A stretch of DNA of 64,000 bases from Rhizorhabdus wittichii RW1 (GTDB lineage: Bacteria > Pseudomonadota > Alphaproteobacteria > Sphingomonadales > Sphingomonadaceae): assembly GCA_000016765.1 (NCBI GenBank), contig CP000699.1, positions 2,418,001 through 2,482,000 on the forward strand. The letters are read 5' to 3'. Positions 56,984-64,000 of this stretch are shown one piece after another (position 1 is the stretch's first letter; the number at the start of each line of letters is the position of its first letter). The position numbers and the translations under genes are program-made. The notes below the pieces were generated by a model. The model was not told where the DNA came from. It did no database searches and saw nothing but the letters and a program-made list of their open reading frames with translations.

Positions 56984-58671
56984 GCTGCGCCTCCCTCGGC
57001 CCGCACCTGCACGACGCGCATCATCCCGGCATGCATGTGGTAGAGCATGTGGCAGTGGAACGCCCAGTCGCCCTCGACCCCGGTGACGTCGAAGCTGACC
57101 AGCCCGCCCGGGGCTACGTTGACGGTGTGCTTGCGCGGCGCATGGTCGCCATGGCCGGTGACCAGTTCGAAGAAATGGCCGTGCAGGTGGATCGGGTGCG
57201 CCATCATCGTGTCGTTGATCAGGTTCACCCGCACCCGTTCGCCCACCCTTATCGGGATCGGATCGCGCGCCTCCGACAGCGTCTTGCCGTCGAACGACCA
57301 CATGTAGCGCTCCATGTTCCCGGTCAGGTGGATGTCGATCGAGCGCGTCGGCGCGCGGACGTCGGGGTTGCGCTCGCGCGCGACGAGGTCGCGATAGACC
57401 AGCACCTTGTGCCCGGCATCGGCGAGGCCCTGCCCCGGCTCGCCGGTCCGGTCCTTCGGCATCGGCGAGAGGGTCTGCACGCCCGGCCCCATCGCCACCG
57501 ACGGCGCATTGGCCGGGTTGCGCATCGACATGTCCATCTCGAAGCCTTCCATGGCGCTCATGTCCATGCCCATGTCGGTCATGTCGGCGACCGGGCGGCG
57601 GCGCAGCGGCGGCACCTCCGCGACCATGCCGAGGCGCGGCGCGAGGGTCGCGCGGGCCATGCCCGAACGGTCGACCGCCTCGCCGACGATCGTATAGGCG
57701 CGATCCTCGGCCGGCTCGACGATCACGTCATAGGTCTCGGCGACGGTGATCTGCAGCTCGTCGACGGCGACCGGGCGGACGTCCAGGCCGTCGGCCTGCA
57801 CCACCGTCATCTTCAGCCCGGGGATGCGGACGTTGAAGATCGTCATCGCCGAGGCGTTGACCAGCCGCAGCCGCACCCGCTCGCCCGGCCGGAACAGCGC
57901 GGTCCAGTTGTCGCGCGGGCCATGGCCGTTGACCAGATAGTCGTAGGTGCTGCCGGTGACGTCGGAGATGTCGGTCGGGTCCATCCGCATCGCCCCCCAG
58001 TCGAGCCGGTCCTTCAGCCCCTGGTCGCGGCCCGCCAGCAGGCCGGCCAGCGTCTGCCGCTGCATGTTGAAATAGCCGGGCTCCTGCTTGAGTTTGCGGA
58101 ACAGCACATGCGGCGGGAGCCGGCTGTGGTCGGACAGCATCACGACATGCTGGCGATCGCTGGCGATCGGATCGGTCCCGGCCGGATCGATCACGATCGG
58201 CCCGTAGAGGCCGAGCTGCTCCTGCAGGCCCGAATGGCTGTGATACCAATAGGTGCCCGCCTGCACGACGGGGAACTCGTAGGTGAAGCTCGATCGCGGC
58301 GCGATGCCGGGAAAGGAAACGCCCGGCACCCCGTCCATCTGGAAGGGCAGGATCAGCCCGTGCCAATGGAGCGAGGTCTCCTCGTCCAAGCTGTTGTCGA
58401 CGCGGATGCGGACGGGCCGCCCCTCGCGCAGCCGCAGGATCGGCGCGGGGGCGCCGCCGTTGATGCCGATCGCCAGCCGGTCGCGGCCGTCGATGCGCAT
58501 CGTCGCGTGGCCGATGCGCAGGTGGATGTCCCCGCCCGACTCCTCGGGCAGGGGGTCGGTGATGCCCGGCGTGCCGGTCTGTGCCCAGGCCGGCCACTGG
58601 CCCAGCCCGGCCGCCGTCGCGCCCAATATGCCGGCGCGCAACATCGCGCGCCGGTCCCATGATCGGTTCAT
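56980..58671 (-). CDS. copA: Copper-resistance multicopper oxidase CopA
   Basis: 563 residues. A Tat signal (WDRRAMLRAGILGATAAGLG) exports it folded. Copper ligands: LHWHGLIL and YWYHSHSGLQ near the N-terminus; AHPIHLHGHFFEL and AFHCHMLYHMHAGM near the C-terminus. Between domains 2 and 3 lies a Met-rich stretch (DMTDMGMDMSAMEGFEMDMS) that may bind Cu(I). It oxidises Cu(I) to less toxic Cu(II) in the periplasm. First of the copA-copB pair. Confidence 0.95.
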   Translation of the reverse strand: MNRSWDRRAMLRAGILGATAAGLGQWPAWAQTGTPGITDPLPEESGGDIHLRIGHATMRIDGRDRLAIGINGGAPAPILRLREGRPVRIRVDNSLDEETSLHWHGLILPFQMDGVPGVSFPGIAPRSSFTYEFPVVQAGTYWYHSHSGLQEQLGLYGPIVIDPAGTDPIASDRQHVVMLSDHSRLPPHVLFRKLKQEPGYFNMQRQTLAGLLAGRDQGLKDRLDWGAMRMDPTDISDVTGSTYDYLVNGHGPRDNWTALFRPGERVRLRLVNASAMTIFNVRIPGLKMTVVQADGLDVRPVAVDELQITVAETYDVIVEPAEDRAYTIVGEAVDRSGMARATLAPRLGMVAEVPPLRRRPVADMTDMGMDMSAMEGFEMDMSMRNPANAPSVAMGPGVQTLSPMPKDRTGEPGQGLADAGHKVLVYRDLVARERNPDVRAPTRSIDIHLTGNMERYMWSFDGKTLSEARDPIPIRVGERVRVNLINDTMMAHPIHLHGHFFELVTGHGDHAPRKHTVNVAPGGLVSFDVTGVEGDWAFHCHMLYHMHAGMMRVVQVRAEGGAA

Positions 58672-58746
58672 GATCGAATGTCCCAGTTCGCCCTCGGGGG
58701 CGTGTAACGAATGGGAGGGAGCGGCGAGCCGCCCCCTCCCCGCACG

Positions 58747-58992
58747 TCAATGATCGTGCGCGTCGGTTCCGGACGTCGCGGCGTCCTTGGCCTTGTCGCA
58801 GCAGTCGCCGCCCTTGGCCTTGTCGCAGCAATCCTTGCCCTGCTTCGCCGCCATCTTGTCGCAGCAGCCCTTCGCCTCCTCGGCGGGCCTGGCGTCCGCA
58901 TGGCCGGCATGCTGGGCGTGGGGATCGGCGGCGGTCTGCGCAGCCGCGGGAGCGGCGATCGCCAGCGCGATCGCGGTCATGATAAGCTTCAT
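58747..58992 (-). CDS. Exported Cys/His-rich metal-binding protein
   Basis: 81 residues from ATG 58992. Signal peptide MKLIMTAIALAIAAPAAA; mature part with HAQHAGH, then three CCDK units (GCCDKMAAKQ, DCCDKAKGG, DCCDKAKDA) and a final DAHDH. Spacing is regular at 12 and 9 residues. It directly precedes copA in the same direction. A periplasmic copper or thiol-metal buffer is a reasonable inference; the family name is not known to me. Confidence 0.75.
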   Translation of the reverse strand: MKLIMTAIALAIAAPAAAQTAADPHAQHAGHADARPAEEAKGCCDKMAAKQGKDCCDKAKGGDCCDKAKDAATSGTDAHDH

Positions 58993-59015
58993 CGATAGTC
59001 TCCTGAGATGTGTGT

Positions 59016-59351
59016 TCAGATCTCGGGAGCGTTTCGGGGAGGGGGTGTCTCGCGGGCGAGGTCGATGCCGTCGAGCTGGGCGACGCGCAGCATCGCCGGC
59101 GGCACGCCGCCGATCGACGGCGCCCGCACGAGGAAGGGCGCGCTGGCATGGAGCGCCGAGCAGGCCGCCGCGCAATCGATCTTCAGGCTGTTCTTGCCGT
59201 CCGGCTTGCCGGGCAGCATGCCCGCGCAATGCGCGTCCATCGTCATCGCGACCGGCTCGGACGCCGGCATCGCCGCGCCCGCGTCGGCCATCAGGACCGG
59301 CGACAGGAGCAGCGCGAAGGCCGCCAGGAACAGGGCAAGCGCACGAAACAT
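59016..59351 (-). CDS. Small exported protein of the copper cluster
   Basis: 111 residues from ATG 59351. Signal peptide (LALFLAAFALLLSPVLMADAGA), then 'MTMDAHCAGML' and 'KIDCAAACSALHASAPFL', with cysteines and histidine/methionine that may bind copper or form disulfides. Short proteins of this pattern stand upstream of copA in sphingomonads. Exact role unknown. The next gene begins 24 bases later. Confidence 0.7.
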   Translation of the reverse strand: MFRALALFLAAFALLLSPVLMADAGAAMPASEPVAMTMDAHCAGMLPGKPDGKNSLKIDCAAACSALHASAPFLVRAPSIGGVPPAMLRVAQLDGIDLARETPPPRNAPEI

Positions 59352-59416
59352 CGCGCCTCTCCTACCGGATCGCGCGGCGATATCCAATGCCGAACTCGAC
59401 GGACGCGCGGACCGCG

Positions 59417-60730
59417 TCAGGAAACCGGCTTGCCGTCCGCCTTGACGACGTCGCCGCCCTTCATGACGAAATCGACCTGCTCGAGCGCGGCGACGTCCTT
59501 CAGCGGATCGCCGGTCACCGCGATCAGGTCGGCGAAGCGGCCCGCCTGGACGAGGCCGACGTCCTTGCTGCCCAGCAGGTCGGCGGCATGGCCGGTCGCG
59601 GTCTCGATCGCCTCCATCGGCGACAGGCCGGCGGCGACGAGCAGCTTGAACTCCTGCGCGTTCTCGCCATGCGCCGACAGGCCGAAGGTGTCGGTGCCGA
59701 AGGCGATCTTCACGCCCGCGGCATGCGCGTCATGGGTGTTCTTCTGGAGCATCGGGGCAATCGCGATCGCCTTCTGCGCGGTCGAGGGATTGAGCCGCTC
59801 GGGGTGCGCCTTGGCGGTCTCGTAGACGCGCTGGCCGACCAGCAGGGTCGGCACCAGATAGGTGCCGTGCTGCTTGAACAGCTTGTAGCTCTGCGCGTCG
59901 GCGAAGCTGCCATGCTCGATCGAATCGACCCCCAGTTCGATCGCATGGTCGATCGCCTGCTTGCCATGGGCATGCGCCGCGACCTTCATGTCGAGGCTGT
60001 GGGCGGTGTCGATCACCGCCTTGATCTCGTCGTCCTGCATGAGCTGGAGATTGGGATCGTCGCCGATCGACATGACGCCGCCCGACGGCATGATCTTGAT
60101 GACGTCGGCGCCCTCGCGCTTGAGGCGGCGGACCGTCTGGCGGGCCTCCTCGGGGCTGTCGATCACGGCGTCGCGCGCGTGCGGCAGCTCGGCGATGTCG
60201 GGGATCAGGCCGTTGGCGGGATCGCTGTGGCCGCCGGTCGGGCCGAGCGCCTCGCCGGCCACCCACAGGCGCGGGCCGGGGATCGATCCCTCGGTCACCG
60301 CCTTCTTGAGCGCGACGACGGCGGCGGTCGAATCCCCGACGCTGCGGACCGAGGTGAAGCCGGCGAGCAAGGTCGCGCGCACGTCCTTCACCCCATCGAT
60401 CAGGTCGTCATAGGCCGACCGCGTCACCGCGCGACGGATCGGATCGCCGGGGTGGAAGGCCATGGTGATGTGGACATGGCAGTCGATCAGGCCGGGCAGG
60501 ACGGTGCGGTTCGACAGGTCGACCACCGTCTCGCCCGCGCGCGCCTCGACGAAGCCGGGCTCGACCGCGCGGATGCGATCGCCGTCGATGACGATCGAGA
60601 CGCGCTCGCGCGCGGCGCCGCCGCTGCCGTCGATCAGCCGGCCGGCATGGACGATCGTCGTCGCAGCGATCGCCGAGGTCGCGGTCGACATCAGCAGGGT
60701 GGCGGCAAGGAAGGCGTTGCGCAGGATCAC
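59417..60730 (-). CDS. Secreted amidohydrolase family metalloenzyme
   Basis: 437 residues. GTG 60730 is chosen (GGAG 8 bases upstream); signal peptide ILRNAFLAATLLMSTATSAIA. Amidohydrolase motifs: LIDCHVHITM (HxH metal ligands), DVIKIMPSGGV (carbamylated lysine), AHAHG and SIEHGSF histidines, IAFGTDTFG aspartate. This resembles the imidazolonepropionase-like/Xaa-Pro dipeptidase-type subgroup ('HAGRLIDG' start, 'GHSDPANG'). Substrate unknown. Same direction as the downstream copper genes, but the functions look unrelated. It is close to the AraC/TonB-receptor module. Confidence 0.85.
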   Translation of the reverse strand: MILRNAFLAATLLMSTATSAIAATTIVHAGRLIDGSGGAARERVSIVIDGDRIRAVEPGFVEARAGETVVDLSNRTVLPGLIDCHVHITMAFHPGDPIRRAVTRSAYDDLIDGVKDVRATLLAGFTSVRSVGDSTAAVVALKKAVTEGSIPGPRLWVAGEALGPTGGHSDPANGLIPDIAELPHARDAVIDSPEEARQTVRRLKREGADVIKIMPSGGVMSIGDDPNLQLMQDDEIKAVIDTAHSLDMKVAAHAHGKQAIDHAIELGVDSIEHGSFADAQSYKLFKQHGTYLVPTLLVGQRVYETAKAHPERLNPSTAQKAIAIAPMLQKNTHDAHAAGVKIAFGTDTFGLSAHGENAQEFKLLVAAGLSPMEAIETATGHAADLLGSKDVGLVQAGRFADLIAVTGDPLKDVAALEQVDFVMKGGDVVKADGKPVS

Positions 60731-60869
60731 GTCGGTCTCCGCTGGTTCAGGGGGTCGTTGGGAAGCAAGGCACTGTGGCGGGAAAGGCTGGGGCAAAGCT
60801 GGACGGGAAACCTGTGCGGGGCCCCGGCAATCTTATGGATGCCCCCATTTTCGTGCCCCCTCCCGCCGG

Positions 60870-61883
60870 TCAGTTCAGGCTGGCGCGCCCGGCCCGCGGG
60901 GAGAAGCCGAAGGTCCGCTTGAACGCCGTGGCGAAATTGCTGGGATGCTCGTAGCCGGCGTCGAACGCGATCTCGGTGATCGACAGCTCGGTGGTGCGGA
61001 GCTGGCGCAGCGCCTGCTCCATGCGCTGCCGCTGGCGATAGCTGGCGATCGTCGTGCCGGTGATCTGCTTGAAGCTCTCCATCATCTGGGTCTCGTTCCA
61101 GGCGATCTCGCGGCAGAGCTGGGCGATGTTCATCGCGCCGCCTTCCTTGCTGTCGAGCAGCGCGCATAATTGCTGGACCTTGCGGCGATCGCGCTCGCGC
61201 GGGGCGGCGGCGCTGGTCCCCGACAATTGCCGGAGCGCCAGGTAGAGCAGCTCGAGCGCCTTGGCCTCCAGCATGAGCTGGCCGAGCGAATCGCCTTGCA
61301 GGGCCATCATCTCCTCGACCAGCGCGCGGAGTTGCGGCGGCAGCGGGATATAGCCATGGGCGAAGCGCGAGACCGGGCCCTTGAGATATTCGACGATCGG
61401 CGCCGGCAGGTCGCCGTCGACGGGCGACAGGAACTGCCCGGCGAATTCGCGGCTGCACACCATGGTGATGCAGCGCATCCGCGCATCCTCGCGCACGGTC
61501 TCATATTTCACCGTGCGCGGCGGCTGGACCAGGAAGGCCATCACGCCGGGCTCGACGGTCATGTTCTCCCGGCTGGCGCCGCTGATCGCGCTCGGCCCGT
61601 CGAGCTTGAAGTGCAGCTTCAGATGATCGTCGCTGACGAACATCGCCTCCTTGCTCCGCGCCCGATAGACGTCGGTCATCACGAAGGAGAAGCCCGGCCG
61701 GACGGTCATGCCCTGGAACCAGCCCGACGCCTCCGCGTCGGACGGCCGCATCCGCGGCATGCGCCGGGCGCCGGACAGCGGATCGGGCGCCAGGCCGGCC
61801 AGGAATGTCCGGGCATCGTCATCGAGCATCAACCCGAGCGTCGGATCGATGGCGCCATGATCGCGGATCGGACTGTCGTTCAA
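60870..61883 (-). CDS. AraC family transcriptional regulator
   Basis: 337 residues. C-terminal double helix-turn-helix: 'MNIAQLCREIAWNETQMMESFKQITGTTIASYRQRQRMEQAL' then 'TELSITEIAFDAGYEHPSNFATAFKRTFGFSP' (about 245-330). The N-terminal part (about 60-210) resembles the effector domain of FecI-independent siderophore regulators such as PchR ('MFVSDDHLKLHFKLDGPSAI', '-FLVQPPRTVKYE'). It diverges from a TonB-dependent receptor gene, so it probably controls uptake of its ligand. Confidence 0.88.
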   Translation of the reverse strand: MNDSPIRDHGAIDPTLGLMLDDDARTFLAGLAPDPLSGARRMPRMRPSDAEASGWFQGMTVRPGFSFVMTDVYRARSKEAMFVSDDHLKLHFKLDGPSAISGASRENMTVEPGVMAFLVQPPRTVKYETVREDARMRCITMVCSREFAGQFLSPVDGDLPAPIVEYLKGPVSRFAHGYIPLPPQLRALVEEMMALQGDSLGQLMLEAKALELLYLALRQLSGTSAAAPRERDRRKVQQLCALLDSKEGGAMNIAQLCREIAWNETQMMESFKQITGTTIASYRQRQRMEQALRQLRTTELSITEIAFDAGYEHPSNFATAFKRTFGFSPRAGRASLN

Positions 61884-62110
61884 GCCTGCTCCCCCGGGAA
61901 AGGGTGGAGACTATACGCCGGCGGCCGGTCCTGTCCACAACGGCCGGGGCGGACCGGCCATCGCCGGCGCGGACCGAAGCGCCCTTTTGGCTTTCGCAAA
62001 GATATTTCGGGGATTCGGAAAGGACGCCCCGCCCCGTCCCCCGCAGTCTGGGATCGACCCGCGACATGGACCGAAGATTCCTGCGCGACCTTCAAAAGGG
62101 GACCGAATTG

Positions 62111-64000
62111 ATGCAGCCCACCTTCGCCAAGTCCATTTCCCTGCCCGCCCTGCTGGCGATCACCGTCTCTGCCGTCGCGCTCGCCGCGCCGGCCCGCGCG
62201 CAGGACGGCGTCGCGGCCGACGGCGACGGCGGCGACATCGTCGTCACCGCCCGCAAGGCGCGCGAGCGCCTCCAGGACGTTCCGATCTCGGTCAACGCGC
62301 TGTCCGGCGACCAGCTCCGCGATCGCGGAGCGGTCGACGTCAAGGACGTGCTGCGCAGCGTCCCCGGCCTGTCCTTCTCGGGCACCGAGCGCGGCCTCGG
62401 CAACTACAACATCCGCGGCATCAGCACCGTCGCCTCGGCGCCGACGGTCGGCATCTATCTCGACGACATCTCGCTCGTCACCATCGCCACCTCGTTCAGC
62501 GGCGCCTTCGACCCGGTGTTCTTCGACATGGAGCGGCTGGAGGTGCTGAAGGGCCCGCAGGGCACGCTCTACGGCGGCAGTTCGATGGGCGGCGCGATCA
62601 AATATGTCAGCGCCCGGCCGAAGCTGAACGTGATCGAAGGCAGCGTCGCCGCCGGGATCGGCACCACCGCGCACGGCACCGCCTCCTATAATGCGGAGGC
62701 GGTGCTCAACCTGCCGCTCGTCGCCGACAAGCTGTCGGTGCGCGGCGGCGTCTTCTATCGCCACGACGGCGGCTATGTGGACAATGTCGCCGCCGGCACC
62801 GTCACCAACTCGCGCTATTCGAGCACGGCCCCCGGCTACACGCCGCAGGCGCAGCCGTCGCTGAGCACCCGCAACCAGGCCAACTACAACGACGCCGACA
62901 CCTATGTCGGCCGCCTGTCGCTGCTGTGGCAGCCCGACGAGAGCTGGTCGATCCGGCCGGCCGCCTTCTACCAGCACTACAAGCTCGCCAATCCCGGCCA
63001 GTTCTTCCTCGGCATGCCCGAGCTGACCGCTTCCTACCGGATCAAGCAGCCGACCACCGACAAGGCGGGCATCTACAGCCTGGCGATCGACAAGGAGCTG
63101 GGCGCGGTCCAGGCGACCTCGCTGACCGCCTATTTCGACCGCAAGCTCGATTTCGTCCGCGACTACAGCTATTTCATCGGCGGGCTGGTGCCGCCGCTCT
63201 ACCCGCTGACCAGCCGCAACCTGTCGGCCAGCCGCACCAAGACCTTCAGCCAGGAGCTGCGCCTCGCCTCGAACGATCCCGGCGCGCGGCTGACCTGGAT
63301 CGCGGGCCTCTATTATTCGCACCAGGACGACCGGCTCTACCAGATCGCGGTCACCCCCGGCGCCACCCCGGTGATCGGCACCGAGGTCGGCTATGTCGGC
63401 GACACCACCACCATCACCAAGCAATATGCCGCCTTCGGCGAGGCGACCTACAAGCTGCTCGACAATCTCGACATCACCGCCGGCGTGCGGCTGTTCCAGA
63501 TCAAGCAGATCGTCGACATCCTCGGCGACGGCCCGTTCAACGGCGGCCTGACCCAGATCGTCGGACGCAAGAGCAACGAGAAGGGCGTCAATCCGAAGGT
63601 CGGCATCTCCTACAAGGTGACGCGCGACAACCTGATCTACGCCTCGGCGGCGAAGGGCTTCCGCCCCGGCGGCCCGAACCGCTTCCAGATCAACCCGGCG
63701 CTGTGCGCCACCGACCTCGCCCGGCTGGGCCTGACGGCGGCGCCCAACACCTTCGATTCGGACAATCTGTGGAGCTATGAGCTGGGCACCAAGAACCAGT
63801 TCGGCAGCAGCGTCCTGGTCAACGCCGCGCTGTTCTACACCGACTGGAAGAAGATCCAGCAGCAGATCAATCTGTCGAGCTGCGGCTTCGCCTTCACCGG
63901 CAATGCCGGCAGCGCCGACGTCAAGGGCGCCGAGCTGGAGACCCGGTTCAACCTGACCCGCGCGTTCCAGGTCGGCGGCACCGCGACCTACAGCGACGCC
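62111..64000 (+). CDS. TonB-dependent receptor, N-terminal part (truncated by window end)
   Basis: 630 residues are present and the frame is open at the end. Signal peptide (LPALLAITVSAVALAAPARA), then a TonB-box-like GDGGDIVVTARKARERLQDVP and a plug ('LRSVPGLSFSGTERGLGNYNIRGIS', 'GPQGTLYGGSSMGGAIKYVS'). Barrel strands follow, with 'YASAAKGFRPGGPNRF' near 520. It imports a siderophore, sugar or other large ligand across the outer membrane with TonB energy. AAGGGG lies 10 bases upstream. Ligand unknown; regulated probably by the divergent AraC protein. Confidence 0.92.
   Translation, partial: MQPTFAKSISLPALLAITVSAVALAAPARAQDGVAADGDGGDIVVTARKARERLQDVPISVNALSGDQLRDRGAVDVKDVLRSVPGLSFSGTERGLGNYNIRGISTVASAPTVGIYLDDISLVTIATSFSGAFDPVFFDMERLEVLKGPQGTLYGGSSMGGAIKYVSARPKLNVIEGSVAAGIGTTAHGTASYNAEAVLNLPLVADKLSVRGGVFYRHDGGYVDNVAAGTVTNSRYSSTAPGYTPQAQPSLSTRNQANYNDADTYVGRLSLLWQPDESWSIRPAAFYQHYKLANPGQFFLGMPELTASYRIKQPTTDKAGIYSLAIDKELGAVQATSLTAYFDRKLDFVRDYSYFIGGLVPPLYPLTSRNLSASRTKTFSQELRLASNDPGARLTWIAGLYYSHQDDRLYQIAVTPGATPVIGTEVGYVGDTTTITKQYAAFGEATYKLLDNLDITAGVRLFQIKQIVDILGDGPFNGGLTQIVGRKSNEKGVNPKVGISYKVTRDNLIYASAAKGFRPGGPNRFQINPALCATDLARLGLTAAPNTFDSDNLWSYELGTKNQFGSSVLVNAALFYTDWKKIQQQINLSSCGFAFTGNAGSADVKGAELETRFNLTRAFQVGGTATYSDA

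Noticed and set aside
61880-63424. 514-codon minus-strand open frame opposite the TonB receptor
   Set aside because: Low-complexity shadow (Gly/Asp/Arg/Val-rich) of a well-conserved receptor gene.

Overview
The window is GC-rich (about 65-68% by eye). Gene content and style point to an alphaproteobacterium of the Sphingomonadaceae (Sphingomonas/Rhizorhabdus/Sphingobium group): a PEPxxWA-CTERM protein, an EpsD-type isomerase, a TonB-dependent receptor with a GDIVVTAR-type N-terminus, a CopA/CopB pair, and the hairpin-rich intergenic repeats seen in sphingomonads. The family call is an inference from protein style; no rRNA is present.

Layout. 1-11,300 is chromosome. It holds the end of a flavin-dependent oxidoreductase, a small minus-strand group (DUF72, GFA, DUF1428), and a LysR regulator divergent from a leucine/isovalerate catabolic set (isovaleryl-CoA dehydrogenase, methylcrotonyl-CoA carboxylase beta and alpha). 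A methyltransferase/Rrf2 pair, a PEPxxWA-CTERM protein and an EpsD-like lipoprotein follow. 11,315-55,609 is a complete 44.3-kb lambda-like (siphovirus-type) prophage inserted at the 3' end of tRNA-Gly(TCC). 55,600-64,000 is chromosome again: the tRNA, a copper-resistance group (CopB, CopA, a Cys/His-rich exported protein, another small exported protein), a secreted amidohydrolase, an AraC regulator and a divergent, truncated TonB-dependent receptor.

Prophage logic. A CI-like S24 repressor (48,980-49,732) sits between two mirrored promoters, PL and PR. Each has a GGGAAAAATCCC-type operator in its spacer and another beside its -35; a fifth operator covers the repressor start codon. PL reads left on the minus strand through small early genes, a Dam methylase, a cytosine-methylase-like protein, SSB and a primase-helicase. 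The same strand then carries terminase, capsid (a ClpP protease-capsid fusion), tail genes (including a tail chaperone with a programmed -1 frameshift and a tape measure protein), tail fibre and a lysis cassette (M15 endolysin, holin, Rz/Rz1). PR reads right through about ten overlapping small genes into a large serine integrase whose reading frame runs into the tRNA. Likely cargo genes include higBA, three membrane-anchored or exported small proteins, and a membrane gene broken by a 904-bp IS5-family element.

Most notable points. Joining the two prophage ends rebuilds a 54-bp attP with perfect 16-bp inverted arms, whose centre falls inside the 15-bp sequence shared by both ends. The integrase C-terminus is predicted to change between the phage and prophage states. 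A textbook A AAA AAC slip site joins the tail chaperone frames. Iteron-like GGAAGG repeats lie beside the primase-helicase gene. A dyad-rich gap precedes terminase and may be the packaging site.
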